Source: DATGJX01 sp035279385 | GTDB lineage: Bacteria > Vulcanimicrobiota > Vulcanimicrobiia > Vulcanimicrobiales > Vulcanimicrobiaceae | Direction: 5' to 3' | NCBI GenBank assembly: GCA_035279385.1 | Contig: DATEHZ010000120.1 | Span: forward strand, 1 to 39,629 | Length of the DNA: 39,629 bases | Part shown: in pieces, positions 7,860 to 14,799 of the stretch | Numbering within the stretch: the first letter of the stretch is position 1 | Layout of the letters: the number at the start of each line of letters is the position of its first letter | Notes under the pieces: model-generated | What the model was told of the DNA's origin: nothing | Seen by the model: only the letters and a program-made list of their open reading frames with translations | Databases searched by the model: none | Position numbers and translations under genes: made by a program

Positions 7860-8051
7860 TTACAGCGTAATCGCGCCTTCGTCGCGCAGATGCAAAAACG
7901 CGTACGCGAGAATTTTCGGGGCGAGATCGGCGGTGCTGACCTTCGCGTCCGATCCGGCGATGTGAACGCCGTCGAGTTTTCCCGGCTTGGCAATGCGTTC
8001 GGCGGCAAAAAGGACAGCCACCAGCGGACTAACGGTGTTCGCGGTATCCAT
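7860..8051 (-). CDS. N-terminal part of an interrupted hypothetical gene
   Basis: 63 residues from ATG at 8051 to a TAA at 7862-7860. The sequence MDTANTVSPLVAVLFAAE begins an ordinary alpha-helical domain, with KILAYAFLHLRDEGAITL at the end resembling a winged-helix-like or GPP34-like strand entry, though this resemblance is loose. The frame remains open beyond the stop into the 145-residue ORF, which suggests a nonsense-interrupted gene. It sits immediately outside the island, about 37 bases from the end of the broken tRNA-Ser, so its decay could postdate island arrival. Function unknown. Confidence 0.5.
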   Translation of the reverse strand: MDTANTVSPLVAVLFAAERIAKPGKLDGVHIAGSDAKVSTADLAPKILAYAFLHLRDEGAITL

Positions 8052-8087
8052 ACGTGGTAGTTTCGGCACGCCGAGAAAAAAAAACAA

Positions 8088-8146
8088 GGAGAGGGGGAGA
8101 TTCGAACTCCCGGAACCCGTGAAGGTTCTGCGGTTTTCAAGACCGC
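8088..8146 (-). pseudogene. 3' part of tRNA-Ser(UGA) cut by island insertion
   Basis: On the minus strand this holds a complete anticodon arm (GCGGT, loop CTTGAAA, ACCGC; anticodon UGA), a long class II variable arm (GAACC...GGTTC), the T-arm GGGAG-TTCGAAT-CTCCC and the 3' acceptor strand CCTCTCC. Upstream of the anticodon arm there is no D-arm and no 5' acceptor strand: the sequence is unrelated island DNA. The missing 5' part (GGAGAGG and D-arm) is found at 17700-17738 on the same strand. The base after CCTCTCC is T, not the usual G73 of serine tRNAs, so this half may already be drifting. A T-run follows as a likely terminator. Confidence 0.88.
8135..8146. other. Left attachment-site core
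   Basis: TTTCAAGACCGC, identical to 17700-17711. It corresponds to the anticodon loop and 5' anticodon stem of tRNA-Ser(UGA), the classic crossover location for tyrosine integrases. After one mismatch, GCA is also shared. Confidence 0.8.
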
Positions 8147-8219
8147 CGCACTGTCGCGACGGCTTCCAAAATCGCAAAAGGCCTTTTTGTAATAGGTCAT
8201 TTTGCAATTTGTAACCCTC

Positions 8220-8239
8220 TTCAAAACCGCTGCACTAAA
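8220..8239. repeat. Degenerate copy of tRNA-Ser 5' half or att site
   Basis: The 20 bases beginning TTCAAAACCGCTGCA match the 5' half of the broken tRNA at 17701-17720 with three differences, extending through the D-loop region. It lies about 75 bases inside the left end. It may be the right end of an older, now deleted element, or a secondary integrase site. It is too short and too altered to work as a tRNA. Confidence 0.5.
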
Positions 8240-8411
8240 GCGGCAGCTTGGAAGTCTTGGGAAACCGCCGCAGGCTAATCCTGCAAAAAGGCCGACAAAA
8301 GACTCGTGCGCCCCTCGGACGGCGCGGCGGTCTGCACCAAATTTCCGGGCGAACGCCCAAAAGCGGCACCGAACCGAGGGACGCCCACAGGCGGTCTAGT
8401 ATAGGGGCGGC

Positions 8412-8499
8412 GGAGGTTTGGCAGAGCGGTTGAATGCACTCGCCTTGAAAGCGAGCAGACGTGATGAGCGTCTCCTGGGTTCAAATCCCAGAACCTCCG
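8412..8499 (+). tRNA. tRNA-Ser(UGA), island-borne, intact
   Basis: Complete class II cloverleaf: acceptor GGAGGTT pairing perfectly with AACCTCC, D-arm TGGCAGAGCGGTTGAATGCA, anticodon arm CTCGC-CTTGAAA-GCGAG (anticodon TGA at the loop centre), long variable arm with GACG...CGTC pairing, T-arm CTGGG-TTCAAAT-CCCAG and discriminator G at 8499. No encoded CCA. It reads UCA and, by wobble, other UCN codons. It lies inside the island in the opposite orientation to the broken host tRNA-Ser(UGA) and differs from it in the acceptor, anticodon-stem and variable arms. It is therefore not a recent duplicate and is best read as a replacement tRNA carried by the element. Confidence 0.93.
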
Positions 8500-8509
8500 A
8501 GGTTTACAA

Positions 8510-8537
8510 GGGGCACGAGCAAGACGTGTCCCTTTTT
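8510..8537 (+). terminator. Rho-independent terminator of the island tRNA
   Basis: Stem GGGGCACG (8510-8517) with CGTGTCCC (8525-8532), one G-U pair, seven-base loop, followed by TTTTT. It starts 11 bases after the tRNA end and suits a monocistronic tRNA transcript. Confidence 0.8.
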
Positions 8538-8657
8538 ATCTGGCGCGTCGAATGAGCTTAACACTCACCCTGTGACTCTACTTTGTGAGTTTCGCGGGGA
8601 TGTTGTCTGCACGTGCAGACCGCGAAAACGGCAGGCTGATACGCCGATACAAAGACT

Positions 8658-9080
8658 ATGGACGGTTACGGCGTCGGCCACACCATCGGCCGGAACTTGG
8701 GAACGTATCTTACGCCCGTGCGGGTCATCGTCGGCCTTGCCATTCTGTATTCCGTTTACTTCGTGGCGGTCGTGTATCCGCAGACAGCCACGGTTCAACT
8801 CGTAAACGAGTCGGACGGAACGGCGACGTTTTATGTGGACGGCAAGACGGCGTGTATCGCGTATTCGGACCAGTCATGTACCGTCGCGCTTCGGGTGTAC
8901 CGTTCGCATACGCTTTCGGCGGACACTTTCTACAACGACGCAGAGTCTTTTGTGACCCCGCTCATCACACTCCGTGCAAAAAAGGACGAGGTCTACAAGT
9001 ACATGGCTTGTGGGCAGACTGGAACGCCCGGCGAGAATTGCGGACTATTCGCGGTTTCGACAATTCCTGCCACCTACTAA
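8658..9080 (+). CDS. Island membrane-anchored small protein
   Basis: 140 residues, not recognised. One membrane helix at about residues 20-42 (PVRVIVGLAILYSVYFVAVV), then a domain of about 95 residues with a beta pattern (ATVQLVNESDGTATFYVDG, SCTVALRVYRSHTLSAD) and four Cys (TACIAYSDQSC, ACGQTGTPGENC) that could form two disulfides if the domain is periplasmic. The mature part resembles small beta-sandwich carrier domains, but no family can be assigned. Its stop overlaps the convergent HEPN-like gene by four bases. The start is the ATG at 8658; a weak purine stretch (ACAAAGAC) precedes it. Confidence 0.72.
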   Translation: MDGYGVGHTIGRNLGTYLTPVRVIVGLAILYSVYFVAVVYPQTATVQLVNESDGTATFYVDGKTACIAYSDQSCTVALRVYRSHTLSADTFYNDAESFVTPLITLRAKKDEVYKYMACGQTGTPGENCGLFAVSTIPATY

Positions 9081-9778
9081 GGTTGCATCTCCCGCCGCAT
9101 GTCGCGCAGCCACTGCAAGTGCCTGTCTTGCGCGTCGTCTGCCATTTCGAACCACGAGCAAAGCGCGTCAAGCACCCAAACGAAGTTATCAAACGACTTC
9201 CCACCAAAAGCGTTTAGAAGCGGCACTCGCTTCCCGTCCCGCATGACTTTGAACGGGTAGCGGAATCCGTCCGAGCGTTCGTCCAAAGCGTGTAGTTCCA
9301 GTAGCGTCTTCTCTGCACGGCCGATTTCTATCTCGTCGTACTGCGAAAGAATCGGCTTAACGCGGTTCCATAGGACCCGCAAGTCGTGTCCCCATATCGC
9401 TTCACCCTGTTCGGCTTCAGTGAGTTGCCTGAACGATGGGTCACTTGCAATTATCGACTTCATGAAAAGTTCAATGGCATGTCGGTAGAGATAACCGACG
9501 ACGTAGGCGGAGTTCTCTGCACCCTGGTTGCTCTTAAGTGCGAGCCTTACAAGGTCGCGGGCTCGCTCACGGTAGTAGAGCGCGAAGTACCCCAACCGCT
9601 CCAGGTCGTTCGGTATCCACGAGGCTACAGCGAAAATGTCGTCTTCGCTTCCAACGACGGCCGCAAGGACTGAGTCGTCGTCGGAGAGTTCCGGCATATT
9701 TGCGCGATTCTCCCAAAACGGAATGTCGTCGTTGAATAGAGGGCAGTTCCGTAGGTCGCGCTCCGGCCGTGGTCCCAT
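9077..9778 (-). CDS. HEPN-like domain protein
   Basis: 233 residues, all-helical, no membrane segment. The central part has the pattern of stand-alone HEPN-type proteins: AYVVGYLYRHAIELFMKSIIA followed by GHDLRVLWNRVKPIL. HEPN proteins are frequently ribonucleases of toxin-antitoxin or phage-defence modules, using an R-x4-6-H site. Here only an Arg-His pair (YRHA) and GHDLR are evident, so a nuclease role is not shown. The ATG at 9778 follows the stop of the upstream secreted coiled-coil gene by three bases, so the two are co-transcribed. A family search against HEPN profiles would settle the assignment; the call is by pattern only. Confidence 0.6.
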   Translation of the reverse strand: MGPRPERDLRNCPLFNDDIPFWENRANMPELSDDDSVLAAVVGSEDDIFAVASWIPNDLERLGYFALYYRERARDLVRLALKSNQGAENSAYVVGYLYRHAIELFMKSIIASDPSFRQLTEAEQGEAIWGHDLRVLWNRVKPILSQYDEIEIGRAEKTLLELHALDERSDGFRYPFKVMRDGKRVPLLNAFGGKSFDNFVWVLDALCSWFEMADDAQDRHLQWLRDMRREMQP

Positions 9779-9781
9779 GAT

Positions 9782-10660
9782 TTACGGAACGTGAAGAACT
9801 AGCTTGTCGCGGCCAATGATTCCCCGCAGTTGAGCGATTCGAGCGTCTACCTTCACTAGGTCATCCTTTGCCGACTTTAGGTCGTTCTCAGCCCACGTTA
9901 CGTCCGTCTGCGCTGAGTTCACGTCGTACTTTGCGCTGTTCACGTCGTAGTCTGCAGAGTTGGCCTTGTATTCCAGGTCGTTCGCCGCGTACTGCTCGTC
10001 GTTCGTGACTGCAGCGGCTTTTGCGGCGTTGGCCGCCTGGTGTGCTTGCGCCGCTATTTGTTGCTTCTCAACGAGTTTCGCGTCGGCTTGTTTCTTCTTC
10101 TCAAGCGCCGCCGCAAGTTTTTTCTTTGCGGCGATTATCTCGTTCAGAATCCGAGGCCTATAGTAGTTCACGTCATTCGAGAGGCGGGTTTGCGAGTCGG
10201 CTAATTCGGCTTGCGTGTTCGCGTAATACTTTACCGTTTTTCCTGAGGTGTTCAACGACGCGACAACTCGATTCACTTCGGCGACCGACGAGCGATGGAA
10301 GTAGACCTGGCTTATTTGGCCCGACTGCATCGGTATGCTAACCGTGAACCCGCCCCAACTAATGTCGGCCGTCCATTGATACGATGACAAGCCGCTCGCG
10401 ATACGGAGAACCGCTCTTGAACCATTCACTGAACCGGAGACGGAATAGTTCTGCCTGTTCACGCCGTCCGAGTAGTTCGTATTCACGGCGACGGTCTGCA
10501 AGTATCCAGTGATGTAACCGCCCTGGTCCGTAAGGTTGAAGTATTCAACCCCGCCGCGATACTGCGCCATGTAGATGCCAGTAAGGTCGCCCGCATAGGC
10601 CGGAGCGAGCGCGACGAGAATAGCGAAGGCCACGAGGGCAAAGACCCGTATCGTCCTCAT
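9782..10660 (-). CDS. Secreted coiled-coil protein
   Basis: 292 residues. A signal peptide (MRTIRVFALVAFAILVALAPAYA) precedes a beta-rich region of about 110 residues with Tyr/Gly-rich strands (TGIYMAQYRGGVEYFNLTDQ). Residues about 165-280 are a long coiled coil rich in Ala, Lys, Asp and Gln. Within it, seven-residue units repeat nearly exactly (ANSADYD, VNSAKYD, VNSAQTD), fitting heptad periodicity. The protein should lie in the periplasm or on the outer surface. The ATG at 10660 is chosen as the signal peptide start; the frame extends upstream without similarity. It is followed after three bases by the HEPN-like gene. Family not recognised. Confidence 0.78.
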   Translation of the reverse strand: MRTIRVFALVAFAILVALAPAYAGDLTGIYMAQYRGGVEYFNLTDQGGYITGYLQTVAVNTNYSDGVNRQNYSVSGSVNGSRAVLRIASGLSSYQWTADISWGGFTVSIPMQSGQISQVYFHRSSVAEVNRVVASLNTSGKTVKYYANTQAELADSQTRLSNDVNYYRPRILNEIIAAKKKLAAALEKKKQADAKLVEKQQIAAQAHQAANAAKAAAVTNDEQYAANDLEYKANSADYDVNSAKYDVNSAQTDVTWAENDLKSAKDDLVKVDARIAQLRGIIGRDKLVLHVP

Positions 10661-10704
10661 GCTTCTATTTTCGGCAGACTTCAGACGGAGCCTGGAGGAA
10701 AGAC

Positions 10705-11037
10705 TTGCGACAAGGAAACGCGACTCGGCAGGCGGTTGACTTTGCGGTTCACGAGAACGCGGGACACTACTGGGTGAGTCCGCTGACCGATAAAGCCGCC
10801 CGATGGTTGGACGAGAACCTCTACCCTGGGCGGGACAACTCCTGGGCGTTCGCACTGGAAGGCGATGAAGTATTCGATGCGGTTAGTGATGCGATGCAAC
10901 GAGCGGGTCTATCCGTTGCCGTCTTCTTGCCGAATCCGCCGCATGGAAAAACGAAAAAGGCTCAACGGTTGCGAGCCGCGTTTGCGGAGATTGCCAAACG
11001 GGGTCGCCCGAAAGCGGCGAAGCGACGTAAAACCTAG
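10705..11037 (+). CDS. Small basic hypothetical protein
   Basis: 110 residues from a TTG start. The TTG is supported by GGAGG at 10694-10698, six bases upstream. The first 65 residues look globular (AVDFAVHENAGHYWVSPLTDKAARWLDENL); the C-terminus is strongly basic (RGRPKAAKRRKT), as in nucleic-acid-binding or ribosome-associated proteins. It is divergent from the secreted coiled-coil gene with about 44 bases between. Not recognised. The stretch from its end to the next gene at 11255 shows no further coding signal. Confidence 0.6.
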   Translation: MRQGNATRQAVDFAVHENAGHYWVSPLTDKAARWLDENLYPGRDNSWAFALEGDEVFDAVSDAMQRAGLSVAVFLPNPPHGKTKKAQRLRAAFAEIAKRGRPKAAKRRKT

Positions 11038-11254
11038 AGTCTATTACTGTCTACGTTGCATCCACTGCGACAACCAATTCGCCGCGTCACGCTCGCAGAC
11101 GCCTGGTTAGGGCGGTGAAACGCGCTTACTCTAGCAACACTCGCGGCAGTGCCGAAAGCGCCTCATAATCAGGACAATTAGATAGTTTTAAGTCCCAAAC
11201 GCTGCGGCATCGCCTCTCACTCCACGCACAGCCCGTTTCATAAAGCGCTCACGA

Positions 11255-11635
11255 CTACTTTCGCCGGGGCCTTTGGTCGCCGTCGATAAAATCGCCCAAC
11301 GCAGACTCACTTCGCAGCAACTCGTCGTCTAGCTTCGCTAACAGTTTCCGGCTACGCCCGATGGATGCGGAAAGCGAAGCAGCATCCCTCAAAACCGTTG
11401 AGCCCGCTTTTGCGCCGCGTTCGTATCCAGGGACACCGCACGCAGCGGCAACCTCGTCCGCGCTCATTCCTACGACTGCTGCAATTTTAGCGACCGTTGT
11501 AAATCCTGGATTGCTGCTTTTGAGCTCAATTTGCGATATTTGAGAAGCCGTCAAACCGATGCGACGTGCCAGCGCATCTTGCGACAGACCCGCGTTTATC
11601 CGTGCCTGCCGGAGCACGGTGCCAACTTTCTTCAC
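11255..11635 (-). CDS. XRE-family helix-turn-helix regulator
   Basis: 126 residues from a GTG at 11635 (an upstream GTG at 11683 would add 16). Residues about 5-60 form a Cro/C1-type HTH: VLRQARINAGLSQDALARRIGLTASQISQIE, then NPGFTTVAKIAAVVGMS. The C-terminal 60 residues are helical and may dimerise (LSASIGRSRKLLAKLDDELLRSE). XRE proteins in mobile elements usually repress integrase, excision or transfer genes. It is divergent from the zinc-ribbon membrane gene beginning at 11790; the sequence between could hold the operator. Confidence 0.85.
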   Translation of the reverse strand: MKKVGTVLRQARINAGLSQDALARRIGLTASQISQIELKSSNPGFTTVAKIAAVVGMSADEVAAACGVPGYERGAKAGSTVLRDAASLSASIGRSRKLLAKLDDELLRSESALGDFIDGDQRPRRK

Positions 11636-11789
11636 AATGGCAGCATTGCGTAGGCCGTGGCACCCTAGCCCCTGATGGTTCACACAGGACTTGTACTCAT
11701 GTTTTCATCATCCGGGCCGATTCAAGAGACACAGGCCGCCACGTAGGCGACCCCTGTTCAGCTATTCCAAGAACGGGAGAGATACGGAT

Positions 11790-12392
11790 ATGTCTTACTG
11801 CTCGGGTTGTGGTAACGCTCTAAACGGAGCATTTTGTTCGTCCTGCGGAGCGAAAGCCGTTCAATCGGCTGCTGTGAATACCAGTGCACACGTTCGGAAA
11901 ATATCAGCATTGTCTGCGATTAAGCGTCTTGCAGCAGTCGTCGTCATCGGGCAAGTAATCAGCACTTTCTTCGCGTATTTGAACGCCGGAAATTATGGTG
12001 AGCAATTCCTAACAGGTGTGGACTCAACAGGCGTGGACCCAACAGGCGCGGCCATGATGAATCTATACATGCAACTCACAACGCTAATGGTGTATATTAT
12101 CGGCTGCATCATCGAACTGTTCATTATTCGCGCGATTGGCCGTGGCAGCTGGAAAGCAAGGCGGTTTTTAGGCTATCTGGTCACGCTTGGCATCATATAT
12201 GCCGTCCTCGTCCTACTCAACTACCGTCACGTGACAAACGGATACATGGTGGGCAGCGTTTTCGCTATCATCTTTAATTCCGTAGTTCTTTCCATGTTGA
12301 ACAACCAAGCGATAAAAGAGGCCGTGGATGACAGAATGACCTTGCCGAAGGTCGGGAAGCGGCAATCCCTGTTGCGTGCGGAAGCAGTGTAG
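11790..12392 (+). CDS. Zinc-ribbon membrane protein
   Basis: 200 residues. The N-terminus MSYCSGCGNALNGAFCSSCG is a short zinc ribbon with two CxxC pairs. After a polar linker come about four hydrophobic helices (LAAVVVIGQVISTFFAYL, LTTLMVYIIGCIIELFII, FLGYLVTLGIIYAVLVLL, MVGSVFAIIFNSVVLSML). Bacterial proteins with an N-terminal zinc ribbon and a membrane domain are common, but their roles are mostly unknown. GGGAGAG at 11775-11781 supports the ATG at 11790. It is the first of three tightly packed genes (next start two bases after the stop, then a four-base overlap), all encoding membrane-anchored proteins. Confidence 0.8.
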   Translation: MSYCSGCGNALNGAFCSSCGAKAVQSAAVNTSAHVRKISALSAIKRLAAVVVIGQVISTFFAYLNAGNYGEQFLTGVDSTGVDPTGAAMMNLYMQLTTLMVYIIGCIIELFIIRAIGRGSWKARRFLGYLVTLGIIYAVLVLLNYRHVTNGYMVGSVFAIIFNSVVLSMLNNQAIKEAVDDRMTLPKVGKRQSLLRAEAV

Positions 12393-12393
12393 G

Positions 12394-12870
12394 ATGGAAG
12401 CGGATAAGTCAGCGCAGCCGGACCGCGTCTTTTGGCTTCTCGTCGTGGCCGCAGCATTGCTCGTCGTGATTCTGCTTGGCTTCGTCGTCGTAAGGTCTGT
12501 GTCGTCCATAGCGTCTTTGAGCAACAACATGATTACAGCCACCGTCGCAAAGTCGGGACAGGCCTTTGACCTCGACCATTGCATGGCGACTCGCAATGGC
12601 GGCGATGCTACCATTTCGTTCGGAGGATTCAATTTTTCTAACATTGCAGTCAAAGGCTATACGGTGCGTGTTGAGGCGTTGGACGTTCGCGGCAACGAAA
12701 TTAAGTCGTACGTTGTGAGAAGCGACGGTGGCATAGCTACAGGCTTCGGCAACGTGACGAACCGAGATATGGAGTCAGTCACTTTGCCGCTTCCAAAGCA
12801 AACGGACTCCCTAAGGTGCAGCATCGCGAGAGCCGCTCTCGCTGATGGAACGTCCTGGGTGCGACGATGA
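12394..12870 (+). CDS. Single-helix membrane protein, second in trio
   Basis: 158 residues from ATG at 12394. A cytoplasmic tail of about 15 residues is followed by a strongly hydrophobic helix (VFWLLVVAAALLVVILLGFVVV), then an extracytoplasmic domain of about 115 residues with beta character: DATISFGGFNFSNIAVKGYTVRVEALDVRG and ESVTLPLPKQTDSLRCSI. Two Cys (DHCMATR, LRCSIA) could pair. Not recognised. It starts one base after the zinc-ribbon gene's stop and its stop overlaps the next start as ATGA, so the three genes are one transcription unit. Confidence 0.7.
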   Translation: MEADKSAQPDRVFWLLVVAAALLVVILLGFVVVRSVSSIASLSNNMITATVAKSGQAFDLDHCMATRNGGDATISFGGFNFSNIAVKGYTVRVEALDVRGNEIKSYVVRSDGGIATGFGNVTNRDMESVTLPLPKQTDSLRCSIARAALADGTSWVRR

Positions 12871-13364
12871 AGCCTAAACACATCGTTGCGATAACCGCAA
12901 TCATTGCCTGCACCGTATTGGTCATTATGTTTTGGAAATTCGTGATATTCGGAGGGATACTGATAGCAGCCATCCTTGCAAACGCATATGCACGAAAAAT
13001 TGCGCCACACACGAGCTCCATCTTCTTCGAGAATCGCTCCCGCAGGGAAAACCGCTCGGGCTCCGCGTGGTCAACACCACAGACTCGCAATTCGTGGTCT
13101 TCGGCATCGGTGCCAACCGGAAGGCGGCGGAGTACAACACGGCCTGCGGCAGCCACAGCATCCAACATGCAAAATTACTACGATGCCAACGGAAGCCCGA
13201 TAGGAACCTCCATGGCAAACGGCATGGGCGGCTCAGACTACTACTCGCGCAGCGGTAAATATCTTGGTCAGACAAACCACAGCGGCACATTTGATGCTCA
13301 AGCGAAGCCAATTACGTCAGGCCAAAAGCTTGGTGATTTGCTGCTCGGGCACGACGATGACTGA
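12867..13364 (+). CDS. Membrane protein, third in trio, probable frameshifts
   Basis: 165 residues as an uninterrupted frame. The N-terminus has a membrane helix (HIVAITAIIACTVLVIMFW) and the C-terminus is Gly/Ser/Tyr-rich (MQNYYDANGSPIGTSMANG, DYYSRSGKYLGQTNHS). The middle, codons covering about 13040-13165, is Ser/Arg-rich and reads like a wrong frame. The next frame over this stretch gives protein-like sequence LRVVNTTDSQFVVFGIGANR with GC-rich third positions. Two compensating frameshifts, or sequencing errors, would explain this. Coupled to the upstream gene by ATGA. A strong terminator follows the stop. Not recognised. Confidence 0.55.
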   Translation: MKPKHIVAITAIIACTVLVIMFWKFVIFGGILIAAILANAYARKIAPHTSSIFFENRSRRENRSGSAWSTPQTRNSWSSASVPTGRRRSTTRPAAATASNMQNYYDANGSPIGTSMANGMGGSDYYSRSGKYLGQTNHSGTFDAQAKPITSGQKLGDLLLGHDDD

Positions 13365-13379
13365 AGGTTAGGCCAACAA

Positions 13380-13416
13380 AAAAAGGGGGGGCGACGATTA
13401 TCGCCCCCTTTTTTTA
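13380..13416. terminator. Bidirectional rho-independent terminator
   Basis: GGGGGCGA and TCGCCCCC form a strong stem with a six-base loop, flanked by A-runs on the left and T-runs on the right, so it can stop transcription from both sides. It closes the three-gene membrane unit and also lies after the YbjN-like gene coming from the right. Confidence 0.88.
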
Positions 13417-13512
13417 TTTTTTGAACGCCTTTAGCGGTTTTTGAAGGTCGCAATTAAAGCGGAATACCCACGACTCTATTATTTACCCTGGCGGGGGGGA
13501 CACGCCCACCCC

Positions 13513-13947
13513 CTAAGGTTTACGAAACGCATCATCAAGGCGTTCGAGGGTCGCACTGCCTCTTGCAACGGAGTACAACGTGGGATAATGCTCGTCCGCC
13601 TGGGCCAGCAGCACCTCGACCAACTGTGTGAAGGTTTCGGCGTCCAGCCCCGACGCGCGGCATTCAGCGCACAAGTGCAGCTCGTTTGCATTCGACACGC
13701 AGAATTTGGAAAGCGCCATTCGGTCGTTAATCTCCAAGCACATCTTGAACAGGGAATGGCGCTCGATAGACAACGCGGGGAGCTCAAACACATACAATCG
13801 CAGTAGGAGCCAGCCGTCCGAAATTTCAGCGCAAATCCGCCAATCCCGATACTGTGCGGCGAATACCATTTCGTAGCCAGACGAAACGAGCCGGGTTGAA
13901 AACCCGGCCCGCTTAATCCATGAACAAAGCCGCTCTCTGTCATCCAT
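13513..13947 (-). CDS. YbjN / secretion-chaperone-like fold protein
   Basis: 144 residues from ATG at 13947. No signal peptide. The pattern is that of YbjN and type III secretion chaperone-like domains: an N-terminal helix (DDRERLCSWIKRAGF), strands (GYEMVFAAQYRDWRICAEISDGWLLLRLYVFEL), then a helix and strand (LFKMCLEINDRMALSKFCVSNANELHLCAEC) and the C-terminal helix FTQLVEVLLAQADEHYPTLYSV. Such proteins act as chaperones or adaptors, but the partner is unknown here. The start overlaps the serine recombinase stop by eight bases; a longer frame (GTG at 13983) lies inside the recombinase gene. Assignment is by pattern and moderate. Confidence 0.62.
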   Translation of the reverse strand: MDDRERLCSWIKRAGFSTRLVSSGYEMVFAAQYRDWRICAEISDGWLLLRLYVFELPALSIERHSLFKMCLEINDRMALSKFCVSNANELHLCAECRASGLDAETFTQLVEVLLAQADEHYPTLYSVARGSATLERLDDAFRKP

Positions 13948-14689
13948 TAGCGACGCCCCGTTCGAGACACACCGCGCCTGCAACGAGGTCGGTCGTCATG
14001 CGTGATGTTAGTAACGCTCTCACGGTGCCGGGATACCATTGCTTTCCGCCCTGCCGGGGACTAAAGCCGTGCTCCTGAAGCCAGAGCCCGATAGCTCTCC
14101 AACTCGCGCCGTCGCGCCGCATTTGCACGGCTTGCATAAGAGCATCATGTTCCTCCCGATTCGGAACGAGCGCCTTGCCATCGCGTATAAAGCCAAAAGG
14201 CGTGCGACCATAAACGCGGCGATTGCGTCTTTTGAAAGCAAGAGCAATCGCCGTTCGCTCCGCAATCGCTTCCCTTTCCCATTGGGCAACGCTACCAAGG
14301 ACATTGCACATAAGCCGCCCCGAGGCCGAGGCAGAATCTAAATTCTCCGCTACAGAGATAAGTGCCACCTCATGTCGCGCAAATAGGTCCAAGAGCTCCG
14401 CAAGGTTTCCGACGTTCCGGGTAAGTCGGTCGAGCTTACAGGTCAGTACAGCAGCGACCTCGTTCCGGCGTATTGCAGCCAATATGTCAGCGATTCCGGG
14501 GCGTTTGAGGGATTTACCCGACTGCCCGTCGTCAACGACGATACGCGCCAATTCTCGCCCCGTAGCGCGTGCGTATTGCGTCAGGCGCTCCGCCTGCGCG
14601 TCGATAGTGACCCCATTTAAAACCTGCTCATCCGTCGAGCAGCGCACATATCCGAGTGTTATCCGGCATTCCGCCTTCCGTGGTGGCAC
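13940..14689 (-). CDS. Serine recombinase (resolvase/invertase type)
   Basis: 249 residues. The resolvase N-terminal domain has GYVRCSTDEQ with catalytic Ser18, DDGQSGKSLKRPG, and CKLDRLTRN with the catalytic arginines. The helical linker follows (SVAQWEREAIAERTAIAL), then a short recombinase-type C-terminal part with YGRTPFGFIRDG and a helix-turn-helix-like end. At 249 residues it is longer than Tn3 resolvases and shorter than large serine integrases. The start is GTG at 14689, supported by GGAGG at 14700-14696 six bases upstream. It could resolve multimers, invert a segment or act in excision. Its 5' gene overlaps it closely and the YbjN-like gene follows. Confidence 0.9.
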   Translation of the reverse strand: MPPRKAECRITLGYVRCSTDEQVLNGVTIDAQAERLTQYARATGRELARIVVDDGQSGKSLKRPGIADILAAIRRNEVAAVLTCKLDRLTRNVGNLAELLDLFARHEVALISVAENLDSASASGRLMCNVLGSVAQWEREAIAERTAIALAFKRRNRRVYGRTPFGFIRDGKALVPNREEHDALMQAVQMRRDGASWRAIGLWLQEHGFSPRQGGKQWYPGTVRALLTSRMTTDLVAGAVCLERGVANG

Positions 14690-14799
14690 GTTATACCTCC
14701 GTCGCGTTTTAGTGAGGGTTCTAGCCCTGCACGGAGTTATAACGTTTTTAACGCTTGCCACACAAACAAATACAGCGCCGACTCGCACAAGCTTCGGGC

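Noticed and set aside
8130..8260. Complete tRNA formed by the left 3' half plus island sequence
   Set aside because: The upstream island bases give no D-arm and only three of seven acceptor pairs.
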